Shown here one piece after another: positions 1-6,980 of a stretch of 19,772 bases of DNA; positions within the stretch are counted from its first letter, which is position 1; each line of letters opens with the position of its first letter. The notes beneath the pieces were generated by a model, which was given only the letters and a program-made list of their open reading frames with translations, had not been told where the DNA came from and ran no database searches. The position numbers and the translations under genes are program-made. The DNA is taken from contig JAOUEG010000007.1 in NCBI GenBank assembly GCA_029858845.1, positions 1 to 19,772 on the forward strand. The letters are read 5' to 3'. The DNA is from Chloroflexota bacterium (GTDB lineage: Bacteria; Chloroflexota; Limnocylindria; Limnocylindrales; CSP1-4).

Positions 1-1929
1 ATCGTCGGGGCGATCTGCTCGATGGCCTCCGGGATCATCGGGATGTACATCAGCGTCAAGGCCAACGTGCGCACGGCTTCAGCGGCACGTCGCAGCCTGG
101 TCGAGGCGGTCCAGGTCGCGATGCGTGGTGGCGCGGTCTCCGGCTTCCTCGTGGTCGCCCTGTCGCTGCTCGGCGTGTGGGGGATCTTCACGGCCTATTC
201 CACATTCATCGGCGATGTCACCGTCGCCGAGGCGCCGTTCCTCATCGTCGGGTTCGGGTTCGGTGCGTCATTCGTCGCCCTGTTCGCTCAGCTCGGAGGC
301 GGGATCTACACGAAGGCCGCGGACGTCGGGTCGGACCTCGTCGGCAAGGTCGAGAAGGGGATCCCGGAGGACGATCCCCGCAACGCCGGTGTCGTCGCGG
401 ACCTCGTCGGCGACAACGTCGGTGATTGCGCCGGTCGTGGAGCGGACCTGTTCGAATCCACCGCGGCCGAGAACATCGGCGCGATGATCCTCGGGGTCGG
501 CGTCTACGCCATCGCCGCCTCGGCCGGCTGGCCGAACCCCGAGGCATGGATCTTCTTCCCGCTGGTCGTTCGTGCGTTCGGCCTCCTCGCGACGATCGTG
601 GCGATCTTCTTCGTCCGCGGCAAGGAGACCGAGGACCCGATGAACATGCTCAACCGCGGGTACTGGGTCACGACCCTGCTGTCCGTGGTGGGGCTGGCGA
701 TCACGACCGCCGTGATGATGGACACCAACGGCACCGTGGGTGAGGCCTTCGGCCTGCCGACCTGGGTCTACTTCTTCGCCGCCGGGATCGTCGGCCTGGC
801 GACCAGCGTCGCGTTCGTCTACATCACGCAGTTCTACACCGCCGGCTCGTACCGACCCGTGCGGGAGATCGCCGAGGCATCCAAGACCGGCCCGGCCACC
901 AACATCATCTCGGGTACCGCCGTCGGGTTCGAGACCACGGCCGTCACGGCCATCACCATCGGGATCGCGCTGTTCGTCAGCCACTGGCTGGGCGACCAGG
1001 CGGGCCTGGTCTCCGTGGACGGCCGCAATGTCGGCGGCATCTTCGGCACCGCGGTCGCGACCATGGGAATGCTCATGACGACGGCCTACATCCTGGCCAT
1101 GGACACCTTCGGCCCGATCACGGACAACGCCGGCGGCATCGCCGAGTTCAGCCGGGCCGAGGCAGGTGCGCGCGAGATCACGGACCGCCTGGACGCCGTC
1201 GGCAATACGACGAAGGCCCTCACCAAGGGCTACGCGATCGCCTCGGCGTCGCTCGCCGCGTTCCTTCTGTTCAGCGCGTACATCGACAAGATCAACCTGA
1301 TCCAGACCCGCCGGATCGAAGCGGGGATCCCGGGCGCAGAACTCCTCGAGGCGGTCAATCTCGCGAACGTGAACGTGTTCATCGCCGCGCTGCTGGCCGC
1401 GATGCTCGTCTACTTCTTCAGCTCACTCGCGATCCGCGCCGTCGGGAAGACGGCGCAATCGATCATCGTCGAGGTCCGCCGACAGTTCCGCGAGATGCCC
1501 GGGATCATGGACTACACCCAACGCCCGGACTACGCCCGCGTCGTGGACATCACGACGAAGGCGGCCCTGCGCGAGATGGTCGCGCCGGGCCTGGTCGCCG
1601 TCGGTACGCCGATCGTCGTCGGTATCCTGCTGGGTTACGAAGCGGTGGCCGGTATGCTCATGGTCGGTACCATCGCCGGCGTCCTGCTCGCGACCGTGCT
1701 GAACAACGGCGGTGGCGCATGGGACAACGCCAAGAAGTACATCGAATCGGGCCAGCTCAAGGATGACCAGGGCACGGTCCTCGGCAAGGGCTCGGAGGCG
1801 CATGCTGCCGCCGTCGTCGGCGATACGGTCGGCGATCCGTTCAAGGACACCGCCGGCCCGTCGCTCCACGTCCTCGTCAAGCTCCTGGCGACGATCACCC
1901 TGGTGCTCGCCCCGCTGTTCATCCGCTGA
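1..1929 (+). CDS. hppA: Membrane-bound proton-translocating pyrophosphatase, K+-independent type (5' end missing)
   Basis: Integral-membrane enzyme that couples hydrolysis of pyrophosphate to proton export. The reading frame is open from base 1, so the true start lies left of the window; about 642 C-terminal residues remain of a protein usually 670-800 long. The substrate-site motif KAADVGSDLVGKVEKG (around bases 313-360) is followed by DDPRNAGVVADLVGDNVGDC. Late motifs GGAWDNAKKYIE and VGDTVGDPFKDTAGPS are intact. In GNTTKALTKG (1201-1230) a Lys (1213-1215) and a Thr three residues later occupy the two positions that separate K+-independent from K+-dependent enzymes in this family, so the K+-independent class is predicted. 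Many hydrophobic segments are visible and the protein ends in a membrane helix. The downstream uppP gene, 55 nt away, also concerns pyrophosphate chemistry, but a shared transcript is only inferred. Confidence 0.97.
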   Translation: MVGAICSMASGIIGMYISVKANVRTASAARRSLVEAVQVAMRGGAVSGFLVVALSLLGVWGIFTAYSTFIGDVTVAEAPFLIVGFGFGASFVALFAQLGGGIYTKAADVGSDLVGKVEKGIPEDDPRNAGVVADLVGDNVGDCAGRGADLFESTAAENIGAMILGVGVYAIAASAGWPNPEAWIFFPLVVRAFGLLATIVAIFFVRGKETEDPMNMLNRGYWVTTLLSVVGLAITTAVMMDTNGTVGEAFGLPTWVYFFAAGIVGLATSVAFVYITQFYTAGSYRPVREIAEASKTGPATNIISGTAVGFETTAVTAITIGIALFVSHWLGDQAGLVSVDGRNVGGIFGTAVATMGMLMTTAYILAMDTFGPITDNAGGIAEFSRAEAGAREITDRLDAVGNTTKALTKGYAIASASLAAFLLFSAYIDKINLIQTRRIEAGIPGAELLEAVNLANVNVFIAALLAAMLVYFFSSLAIRAVGKTAQSIIVEVRRQFREMPGIMDYTQRPDYARVVDITTKAALREMVAPGLVAVGTPIVVGILLGYEAVAGMLMVGTIAGVLLATVLNNGGGAWDNAKKYIESGQLKDDQGTVLGKGSEAHAAAVVGDTVGDPFKDTAGPSLHVLVKLLATITLVLAPLFIR

Positions 1930-1984
1930 TCGAGTCGCCACCTCGGACGGCTGCCGTGCCTGAGCGGTGCGAGGGCCCCAGCTG

Positions 1985-2812
1985 ATGGATCCTCTGCTGC
2001 AGGCGCTGATCATGGGGATCGTGCAGGGACTCACCGAGTTCCTGCCGGTCTCCTCGTCCGGTCACCTCATCCTGGTCCCGTACCTGTTCGGCTGGGACGA
2101 CGCTTTCATCAATTCGCTGGCGTTCAGCGTGATGCTCCACCTGGGTACCCTCGTGGCACTGCTCGGGTATTTCCGGCGCGACTGGGTCCGGCTCGTCCCC
2201 GCCGGGCTCGCCGCCATCCGTGACCGCTCCTTCCGCGGCGACGCTGATCGCAAGCTCGCCTGGCTGCTAGCCGCCGCGACCGTCCCGGCGGCCCTGGTGG
2301 GCTACTTCCTCAGCGACATCATCGAAACCCAGGTTCGCGAAGTCGAGTTGGTCGCGGTCATGTTCGTCGTGGGTGCCGCGATCCTGTGGACCGCCGATCA
2401 TGTCGGCGCCAGGACGAAGGACGTCGGAGACGTGTCGTTCCCGGTCGCCATCGGTATCGGGGCCGCCCAGGCCCTGGCCCTGGTGCCCGGCATCAGTCGC
2501 TCCGGCATCTCCATCTCGGCCGCTCGCTTTGCCGGCCTGGACCGACCCGCTGCGGCTCGGTTCGCGTTCCTGATGGCGACTCCGATCACGCTCGGGGCGA
2601 TCGTGTTCGAGGCTCGCAAGATCGCTACCGGCGAGGCGGCCGTCACGGTCGAGGCGGGACCACTCTTCGTCGGGTTGCTGGCGTCGCTCGTATCGGGCGT
2701 TCTGGCGATCCACTTCATGCTTCGCTACCTGCGGACCCGCTCGCTCGACATCTTCGTGTGGTACCGGCTAGGCGTGGCGGCGCTCATGCTGGTTGTCGTA
2801 CTGACCCGCTGA
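1985..2812 (+). CDS. uppP: Undecaprenyl-diphosphate phosphatase (bacitracin-resistance type)
   Basis: Inner-membrane phosphatase that converts undecaprenyl diphosphate to the monophosphate, recycling the lipid carrier for peptidoglycan and other envelope polymers. The 275-residue length matches the family (about 270). The two signature regions are present: EFLPVSSSGH at residues 18-27 and PGISRSG at 168-174, which hold the catalytic Glu, His and Arg. Hydrophobic segments fill most of the rest. The ATG at 1985 is preferred because GAGGG at 1971-1975 lies 9 nt upstream and the protein then starts as family members do (MDPLLQALIMGIVQGLTEF). An in-frame GTG at 1967 would add six residues. The argR-type gene begins within 20 nt of the stop, suggesting cotranscription. 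Confidence 0.96.
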   Translation: MDPLLQALIMGIVQGLTEFLPVSSSGHLILVPYLFGWDDAFINSLAFSVMLHLGTLVALLGYFRRDWVRLVPAGLAAIRDRSFRGDADRKLAWLLAAATVPAALVGYFLSDIIETQVREVELVAVMFVVGAAILWTADHVGARTKDVGDVSFPVAIGIGAAQALALVPGISRSGISISAARFAGLDRPAAARFAFLMATPITLGAIVFEARKIATGEAAVTVEAGPLFVGLLASLVSGVLAIHFMLRYLRTRSLDIFVWYRLGVAALMLVVVLTR

Positions 2813-2831
2813 GACATTCGCGGTGGAGGTC

Positions 2832-3293
2832 ATGAAGCAGCTCCGGCAACGGGCGATCCGCGACCTCGTGGACCAACGTCCGATCCGGACGCAGCAGGAA
2901 CTGGCCGCCGCGCTGCGCGAGCGCGGCTTCCGGACCACCCAGGCCACGGTCTCGCGGGATGTGGCGGATCTCGGGCTCGTCAAGGTTGCGCGGGAAGGCA
3001 CCTCAGCGTATGCCTTGCCGCCGCGCCTCATCGAGGCAGAAACGTCCGGCGAGGACCGGCTTCGAAAGCTCCTCGCGGATCTGCCACTCGAGGTCCGCGA
3101 GGCGGGCCTCCTGCTCGTGCTGCGCACGCTCCCGGGGTCGGCCCACGCGATCGCCGCGGCTCTCGACCGGGCCCGATGGCCGGAGGTCGTGGGTTCCATC
3201 GCCGGGGACGACACCGTATTCGTCGCCGTGCCGGACCGCGGCTCCCTCCAGCGCGTGAAGCGCCGTCTGGCACGCCTTGCCGGAGGCGACTGA
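2832..3293 (+). CDS. argR: ArgR-family arginine repressor
   Basis: Cytoplasmic transcription factor that, in characterised members, forms an arginine-bound hexamer on ARG-box operators of arginine biosynthesis and catabolism genes. The N-terminal winged helix carries the recognition motif TQATVSRDVADLGLVKV (residues 36-52). The C-terminal oligomerisation and arginine-binding domain includes PGSAHAIAAALD and GSIAGDD (121-127), whose paired Asp residues contact arginine in the family. The length of 153 residues is typical. Start choice is uncertain: ATG 2832 gives the usual family N-terminus, but the GGAGG at 2825-2829 is only 2 nt away, unusually close; GTG 2823 is the in-frame alternative and lacks a Shine-Dalgarno. 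No arginine genes are in the window, so its targets are elsewhere. Confidence 0.93.
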   Translation: MKQLRQRAIRDLVDQRPIRTQQELAAALRERGFRTTQATVSRDVADLGLVKVAREGTSAYALPPRLIEAETSGEDRLRKLLADLPLEVREAGLLLVLRTLPGSAHAIAAALDRARWPEVVGSIAGDDTVFVAVPDRGSLQRVKRRLARLAGGD

Positions 3294-3309
3294 CTGATGC
3301 GCCCCGGGG

Positions 3310-3338
3310 TTCGAAACGACGGGCGAATCTGGTAACGT
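3310..3338 (+). promoter_or_regulatory. Weak candidate promoter for the lipid cluster
   Basis: A TAACGT -10-like hexamer (3333-3338) sits 17 nt after TTCGAA (3310-3315), a poor -35 match. It is the best candidate in the 156-nt gap between argR and the first lipid gene and would give a leader of about 105 nt. The -10 is reasonable and the -35 is not, so this is a guess from spacing and position. Confidence 0.3.
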
Positions 3339-3355
3339 CATGATCGGCCAGGCGG

Positions 3356-3374
3356 CGCTGGCGGTCTGCCAGCG
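3356..3374 (+). other. Perfect 7-bp inverted repeat in the lipid-cluster leader
   Basis: CGCTGGC (3356-3362) and GCCAGCG (3368-3374) are perfect inverted repeats around a 5-nt loop. The element lies about 75 nt before the GTG of the first lipid gene, downstream of the candidate -10. No T-tract follows, so it is not a standard terminator. It could be an operator for a dimeric regulator, an RNA hairpin in the leader, or chance in GC-rich DNA. Confidence 0.35.
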
Positions 3375-3449
3375 ACCGTATGTCAGGCGGGGCATGATCG
3401 TCCGCCGGGGCTCGGCACCGCCAGGGTCCGGCGGCCGGAGGTCGCACCC

Positions 3450-4046
3450 GTGGACCTGTACCGGATCAAGCCTGCGTTGCTCCGGGGACTCGAGCCGCTG
3501 CTCGTCCGTCTGGAACGCTCCGGGGTCTCACCCGACGCCCTGACCCTTGCCGCCGTCCCGATTGCGGCCATCGCCGGTGCGGCCGTCCTCGTTTCGACGT
3601 CGACCCCCGCGTTGCTGGTTCTGGTCCCCATCGCCGCCGGGCTTCGCATCCTCCTCAACCTTCTCGATGGGGCATTGGCGCGGCGGACGGGGCGGATCCA
3701 CCCGCGCGGCGAGTTCTATAACGAGGTCGGTGATCGCATGGCTGACGTCCTGATGCTCGCGCCGGTCGCCGCGGTTCCCGAGGCACACGGGCCGACCGTG
3801 CTTCTGGGGGTGACCGTCGGGGTGTTGGCGAGCTTCGCGGCGGTAGCGACGAAGGCGGCCGGCGGGTCGCGCTCGTACCGGGGCCTCCTTTCAAAACCCG
3901 GTCGCATGGTCCTCCTGTCGGTTACCGCGATCGCCGTCATCGTCATCGGGCCCGTGGCGTGGGGCCCGTTCGGTCCGCTTCTCCTGCTGGGCACCGGCGT
4001 GACTCTCGCGGAGCGCCTCGTTGTCGGGGTTCGGGAGCTGCCATGA
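3450..4046 (+). CDS. CDP-alcohol phosphatidyltransferase family protein, variant motif (YnbA-like)
   Basis: Predicted multi-pass membrane enzyme of the family that joins a CDP-activated lipid to an alcohol. The usual signature is D-x2-D-G-x2-A-R-x8-G-x3-D-x3-D. Here the spacing is exact, but the first and third Asp are Asn: N70, D73, G74, A77, R78, G87, N91, D95. The N-terminus (MDLYRIKPALLRGLEPLLVR) and this N/D pattern resemble, from memory, E. coli YnbA, a poorly characterised paralogue encoded next to a CdsA-like YnbB; the same pairing occurs here. Length is 198 residues with about five to six hydrophobic segments. The GTG start is supported by GGAGG at 3437-3441, 8 nt upstream. The stop overlaps the next start as ATGA. 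The alcohol acceptor cannot be read from sequence, so no pgsA or pssA symbol is given. Confidence 0.88.
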   Translation: MDLYRIKPALLRGLEPLLVRLERSGVSPDALTLAAVPIAAIAGAAVLVSTSTPALLVLVPIAAGLRILLNLLDGALARRTGRIHPRGEFYNEVGDRMADVLMLAPVAAVPEAHGPTVLLGVTVGVLASFAAVATKAAGGSRSYRGLLSKPGRMVLLSVTAIAVIVIGPVAWGPFGPLLLLGTGVTLAERLVVGVRELP

Positions 4047-4963
4047 GTCCGGTCGAGCAGGCGGCGTTGACCGTGGCCGCGATCGCCGTGGCGGGCGCGC
4101 TGGTGGCCCTGCTTGCGGGTCCGGTCCTGCGACGCCGCGGTTCGGCGCTCAAGCCCGCTGTCGTACGGGCTCGGGCCCTCAGCTACGCGATGCTCGCCGG
4201 CGTGCTCGTCGTGGCACTGCTGGTCGGGCTGCCGGCCGTCACGGTGCTGGTGGCCGCGATCGCGGGGGCGGCACTGCTGGAGTGGTCTCGCCTGGCGACG
4301 CTCCCGACGCGCCACGTGGTCGCGCTCGAGTTGAGCAGTCTCGTCGTCCTGCTGGGGACGGCGATCCGTGGGACCGAGGTGGCGGACCTGCTCGTCGGCG
4401 GGCTCGTGCTGGCCGGGGCCCTGCTCCCGGTGGTCAGGCCGGATACCACGCGGGCGATCCGCGACTTCGGCATCGCCGCAGTGGGGCTGATCATCATCAG
4501 CGTCATGCTGGCGCATGGGGTGGCGATGGTCGCCGAGCGGGGTGAGACTGGGCTGGTCCTGTTCGGCGCGGTAGCCCTCGGCTGTGCCGGCTCGGACGTG
4601 GGGGCGTTCATCGTCGGAAAGCGGTTCGGCTCGGTGCCGCTATCGCCGGCCCTCTCTCCGTCCAAGACCCGAGAAGGCCTTGTGGGGAACCTGCTCGGCG
4701 CGGCTGTGGGCATCGGTCTGCTCACGCCGATGATGCTCGAGATCGGTGGGCCGCTGCTGGTCGTCGGGCTCGTCCTGATCGTCGCCGTCGGGTCGGTCTG
4801 GGGCGACCTGCTCGAATCCGCGGCGAAGCGCGAGTTCGGCGTGAAGGATGCGGGCAGCTGGTTGCCGGGGTTCGGGGGCATCCTGGATCGCGTCGACTCG
4901 CTCCTCCTTGCCCTGCCGGTCACGTACTGGGCGCTGCGGATCGCCGACAGCGCGGCAGGCTGA
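4043..4963 (+). CDS. CdsA-like phosphatidate cytidylyltransferase (YnbB-like)
   Basis: Predicted polytopic membrane enzyme that makes CDP-diacylglycerol from phosphatidate and CTP, the substrate of the preceding gene's family. At 306 residues it fits CdsA. The C-terminal part carries SDVGAFIVGKRFG (184-196), SPSKTREG (205-212) and the CdsA signature region KREFGVKDAGSWLPG plus GGILDRVDS (262-286). The signature His in PGHGG is replaced by Phe277. ATG 4043 was chosen because GGGAG (4033-4037) lies 5 nt upstream and it forms an ATGA overlap with the upstream stop; a longer in-frame start at 3959 would run far into the previous gene. The next gene begins 1 nt after the stop. It may be the sole CdsA of the cell or a specialised paralogue; the window cannot tell. 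Confidence 0.9.
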   Translation: MSPVEQAALTVAAIAVAGALVALLAGPVLRRRGSALKPAVVRARALSYAMLAGVLVVALLVGLPAVTVLVAAIAGAALLEWSRLATLPTRHVVALELSSLVVLLGTAIRGTEVADLLVGGLVLAGALLPVVRPDTTRAIRDFGIAAVGLIIISVMLAHGVAMVAERGETGLVLFGAVALGCAGSDVGAFIVGKRFGSVPLSPALSPSKTREGLVGNLLGAAVGIGLLTPMMLEIGGPLLVVGLVLIVAVGSVWGDLLESAAKREFGVKDAGSWLPGFGGILDRVDSLLLALPVTYWALRIADSAAG

Positions 4964-4964
4964 G

Positions 4965-5612
4965 ATGCCAGCCTGGCAGCTGTCACGCGCCGCCGGCGTA
5001 GGCCGCGAGGTCGTCCACCGGCTGGTCGGGCCGGTCCTGGGATCGCTCGTCGGCGGCCCACGCATCTTGGGCCGGGAGTGGCTCGCCGAGTTGCCGGCCC
5101 CGTCGCTGATCTGCCCCAATCACCAGAGCCATCTCGACATCCCGGTCCTGCGCCGCTCGCTCGGGAGCCATGGCCGCTGGCGCCTGGCCATCGCGGCGGC
5201 CGATGACTACTGGTTCCAGCGACGGTCATACCGGCTGGTCGTGTCCTGGTTTGCCGCGATCCCGTTCCGCCGGATCGGCAGCGGTGCCGGATCCATCCAC
5301 GCCGTGGAGTCGCTCCTGGCCGACGGCTGGCGGGTCGTGATCTTCCCCGAGGGGACTCGAAGCCGGACCGGGGACGTCGGTCCATTCAAGCCCGGAGCGG
5401 CGCTGATCGCCGTTCAGACCGGCGTGCCCGTCGTCCCGGTCCGGATCGACGGCCTGTGGGCGATCCTGCCTCCCGGCTCGTGGCGGCCACGCCGTGGACG
5501 CGCGACCGTCCGGTTCGGAGAGCCGCTCAGAGCCGCCCCGGGCGAGTCCGCTCGGGCGTTCACCGCGCGCCTGGAGGCCGCGGTGCGTGGCCTCGGGCCG
5601 ATCTCGACGTGA
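4965..5612 (+). CDS. plsC: PlsC-type 1-acylglycerol-3-phosphate acyltransferase
   Basis: Predicted membrane-associated acyltransferase that adds the second fatty acyl chain to lysophosphatidate, producing the phosphatidate that a CdsA enzyme activates. The acyltransferase blocks appear in order: NHQSHLD (residues 52-58, the NHx4D catalytic pair), IPFRRIGSG (99-107), FPEGTRS (127-133) and VPVVPVRIDG (154-163). Length is 215 residues, normal for the family. ATG 4965 lies 1 nt after the upstream stop; in-frame starts further 5' would lie inside the CdsA-like gene. Together with its two upstream neighbours it covers consecutive steps: acylation, CDP activation and head-group transfer. Substrate preference within the family (glycerolipid or another lysolipid) is not determined by these motifs. 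Confidence 0.9.
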   Translation: MPAWQLSRAAGVGREVVHRLVGPVLGSLVGGPRILGREWLAELPAPSLICPNHQSHLDIPVLRRSLGSHGRWRLAIAAADDYWFQRRSYRLVVSWFAAIPFRRIGSGAGSIHAVESLLADGWRVVIFPEGTRSRTGDVGPFKPGAALIAVQTGVPVVPVRIDGLWAILPPGSWRPRRGRATVRFGEPLRAAPGESARAFTARLEAAVRGLGPIST

Positions 5613-5619
5613 GCTGGTC

Positions 5620-6201
5620 GTGACGGACGGCCAGATCGCCGCCTGGAGCGCGGAGCCCGCGGTCATCGCCCTCCTCCTGCTGTGGGGAATCGGTGAGGCG
5701 ATCGCACTGCCGATCGTCCCCGACGTGCTGCTTGGACTGATGGCGCTGGCCTCGCCGGCGGCGCTCGGCGCGCCGCTCGCGGCGGCGATCATCGGTGGGG
5801 TGCTGGGTGCGATCGCCCTGCGCGCGCTGCTCCGCGTCCGTCCGTCACTCGTTCGGCGAATCCTCGACGTCCAGCCGGGCATTGGTACGCAGGGGATGGC
5901 CGAGGCGCGGCGTCGGATCGAGGCCGGGGCGATCCAGGCATTCGCCCAGATCGGGCCCGGATTGCCGCTCAAGGCATACGTCGCCACCCTCCTTCAGGTC
6001 GACCCGGCGAGCGGGCATGCCAGGGTCGCGACGCTGGCCCTCGTCAACCGGATCAGTCGTCTCCTTCCCGTGGTCGCGGCCTTCGCCCTGGTGGGTCTTG
6101 CGGGGCGTGCGGCCGGGCTCTCGCCCGCTGCCTTGGTCCCCGCCTACGCCGTCGGATGGACGGCGTTCTACCTGGTCTTCTGGTGGATCCGCCGCGGATG
6201 A
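5620..6201 (+). CDS. Small multi-pass membrane protein, possibly DedA/VTT-like
   Basis: Not firmly recognised. It is 193 residues with hydrophobic segments near residues 12-43, 48-70, 140-162 and 168-188, and a central amphipathic stretch with GIGTQGMAEARRRIEAGAIQ and IGPGLPLKAYVATLLQVDP. The order of Glu/Pro-rich first loop (GEAIALPIVPDVLLG), an Arg-rich turn (ALRALLRVRP) and a Gly/Pro loop recalls the layout of DedA/VTT lipid-scramblase-type proteins, but the diagnostic residues do not match clearly. GTG 5620 is chosen because it is 7 nt after the plsC stop and gives a sensible N-terminus (VTDGQIAAWSAEP); no strong Shine-Dalgarno is seen, so translational coupling is likely. Being last in the lipid cluster suggests a role in lipid movement or envelope assembly; that is inference. 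Confidence 0.72.
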   Translation: MTDGQIAAWSAEPAVIALLLLWGIGEAIALPIVPDVLLGLMALASPAALGAPLAAAIIGGVLGAIALRALLRVRPSLVRRILDVQPGIGTQGMAEARRRIEAGAIQAFAQIGPGLPLKAYVATLLQVDPASGHARVATLALVNRISRLLPVVAAFALVGLAGRAAGLSPAALVPAYAVGWTAFYLVFWWIRRG

Positions 6202-6310
6202 CCCCGCATCCCGGAAGCCGCAGGTTCGAACTCGGGCGTGCAACGCGTCGCCGACCCTTCGCCCGCCACTCGTAGCGCCGTCGACGAGATGGCAGATGAT
6301 CGGCTTGGCT

Positions 6311-6339
6311 TTGACACCTGCCGGTCGCCCGCCTACCAT
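6311..6339 (+). promoter_or_regulatory. Strong sigma-70-type promoter for greA-lysS-serS
   Basis: TTGACA (6311-6316), a perfect -35, is followed after exactly 17 nt by TACCAT (6334-6339). Transcription would start near 6346, leaving a leader of about 120 nt before greA at 6469. The rest of the 267-nt gap between 6202 and 6468 shows no gene; the leader contains no riboswitch or T-box signature that I recognise. Confidence 0.75.
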
Positions 6340-6468
6340 TCGGGTCCGGTCGGAACTTCAGGCGCGCGGCATCCAACCGCGATGAGCCTGGAGTTCTTTC
6401 CATATCTCTGAGCGACCGCGAATCGGTTGACCCACCATCCGACCACCTGCACTGCGGGGGCCACCGGC

Positions 6469-6933
6469 ATGAACAGCAAGCCCACCTATCTCTCCAAGGA
6501 CGGCCTGCACAAGCTGCGCGCCGAACTGGACGAGATGATCTCCGTCAAGCGGCCCGAAGTCGCCAACAGGATCCACGATGCCAAGGAGCACGGCGATCTC
6601 TCCGAGAACGCGGAGTACGAGGACGCCAAGAACGAGCAGGCGTTCGTCGAGGGTCGGATCCAGACCCTCGAGGCGCTCATCAAGAACGCCACGATCATCG
6701 ACGAGAACCACTCGACCGACCACGTCCAGATCGGCTCCACCGTGGCCGTCGAGAGCGCTGACGGCAAGACCACCTTCACCATCGTCGGCTCGGCTGAGAC
6801 CAACCCGGCGGAAGGCCGGATCTCGAACGAGAGCCCGGTCGGTCGCGCCCTGCTCGGCAAGAAGAAGGGCGACAAGGTCGTGGTCCAGGTCCCTGCCGGT
6901 GACTCCGTCTACAAGATCGTCGGCATCAGCTGA
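6469..6933 (+). CDS. greA: Transcription elongation factor GreA
   Basis: Cytoplasmic factor that enters the RNA polymerase secondary channel and stimulates cleavage of backtracked RNA. At 154 residues it is close to the usual 158. The N-terminal coiled coil holds the acidic tip HGDLSENAEYEDAKNEQ (residues 41-57); D43 and E46 align with the catalytic-tip acids D41 and E44 of E. coli GreA. The C-terminal FKBP-like globular domain ends with NESPVGRALLGKKKGD and a terminal VYKIVGIS strand. ATG 6469 is chosen because GGGGG (6456-6460) is 8 nt upstream and MNSKPTYLSKDGL is a typical GreA start; an in-frame ATG at 6427 would add 14 unlikely residues. The lysS gene follows after 47 nt, the usual greA-lysS pairing. 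Confidence 0.97.
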   Translation: MNSKPTYLSKDGLHKLRAELDEMISVKRPEVANRIHDAKEHGDLSENAEYEDAKNEQAFVEGRIQTLEALIKNATIIDENHSTDHVQIGSTVAVESADGKTTFTIVGSAETNPAEGRISNESPVGRALLGKKKGDKVVVQVPAGDSVYKIVGIS

Positions 6934-6980
6934 CCACCGGCTGGATGGCGGCACGGGCCCGCCGATAGACGAGGCACTAC

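Noticed and set aside
6218..6245. tRNA-like GGTTCGAA T-loop after the lipid cluster
   Set aside because: The flanking bases do not form a T-stem, and no acceptor or anticodon arm can be folded around it.
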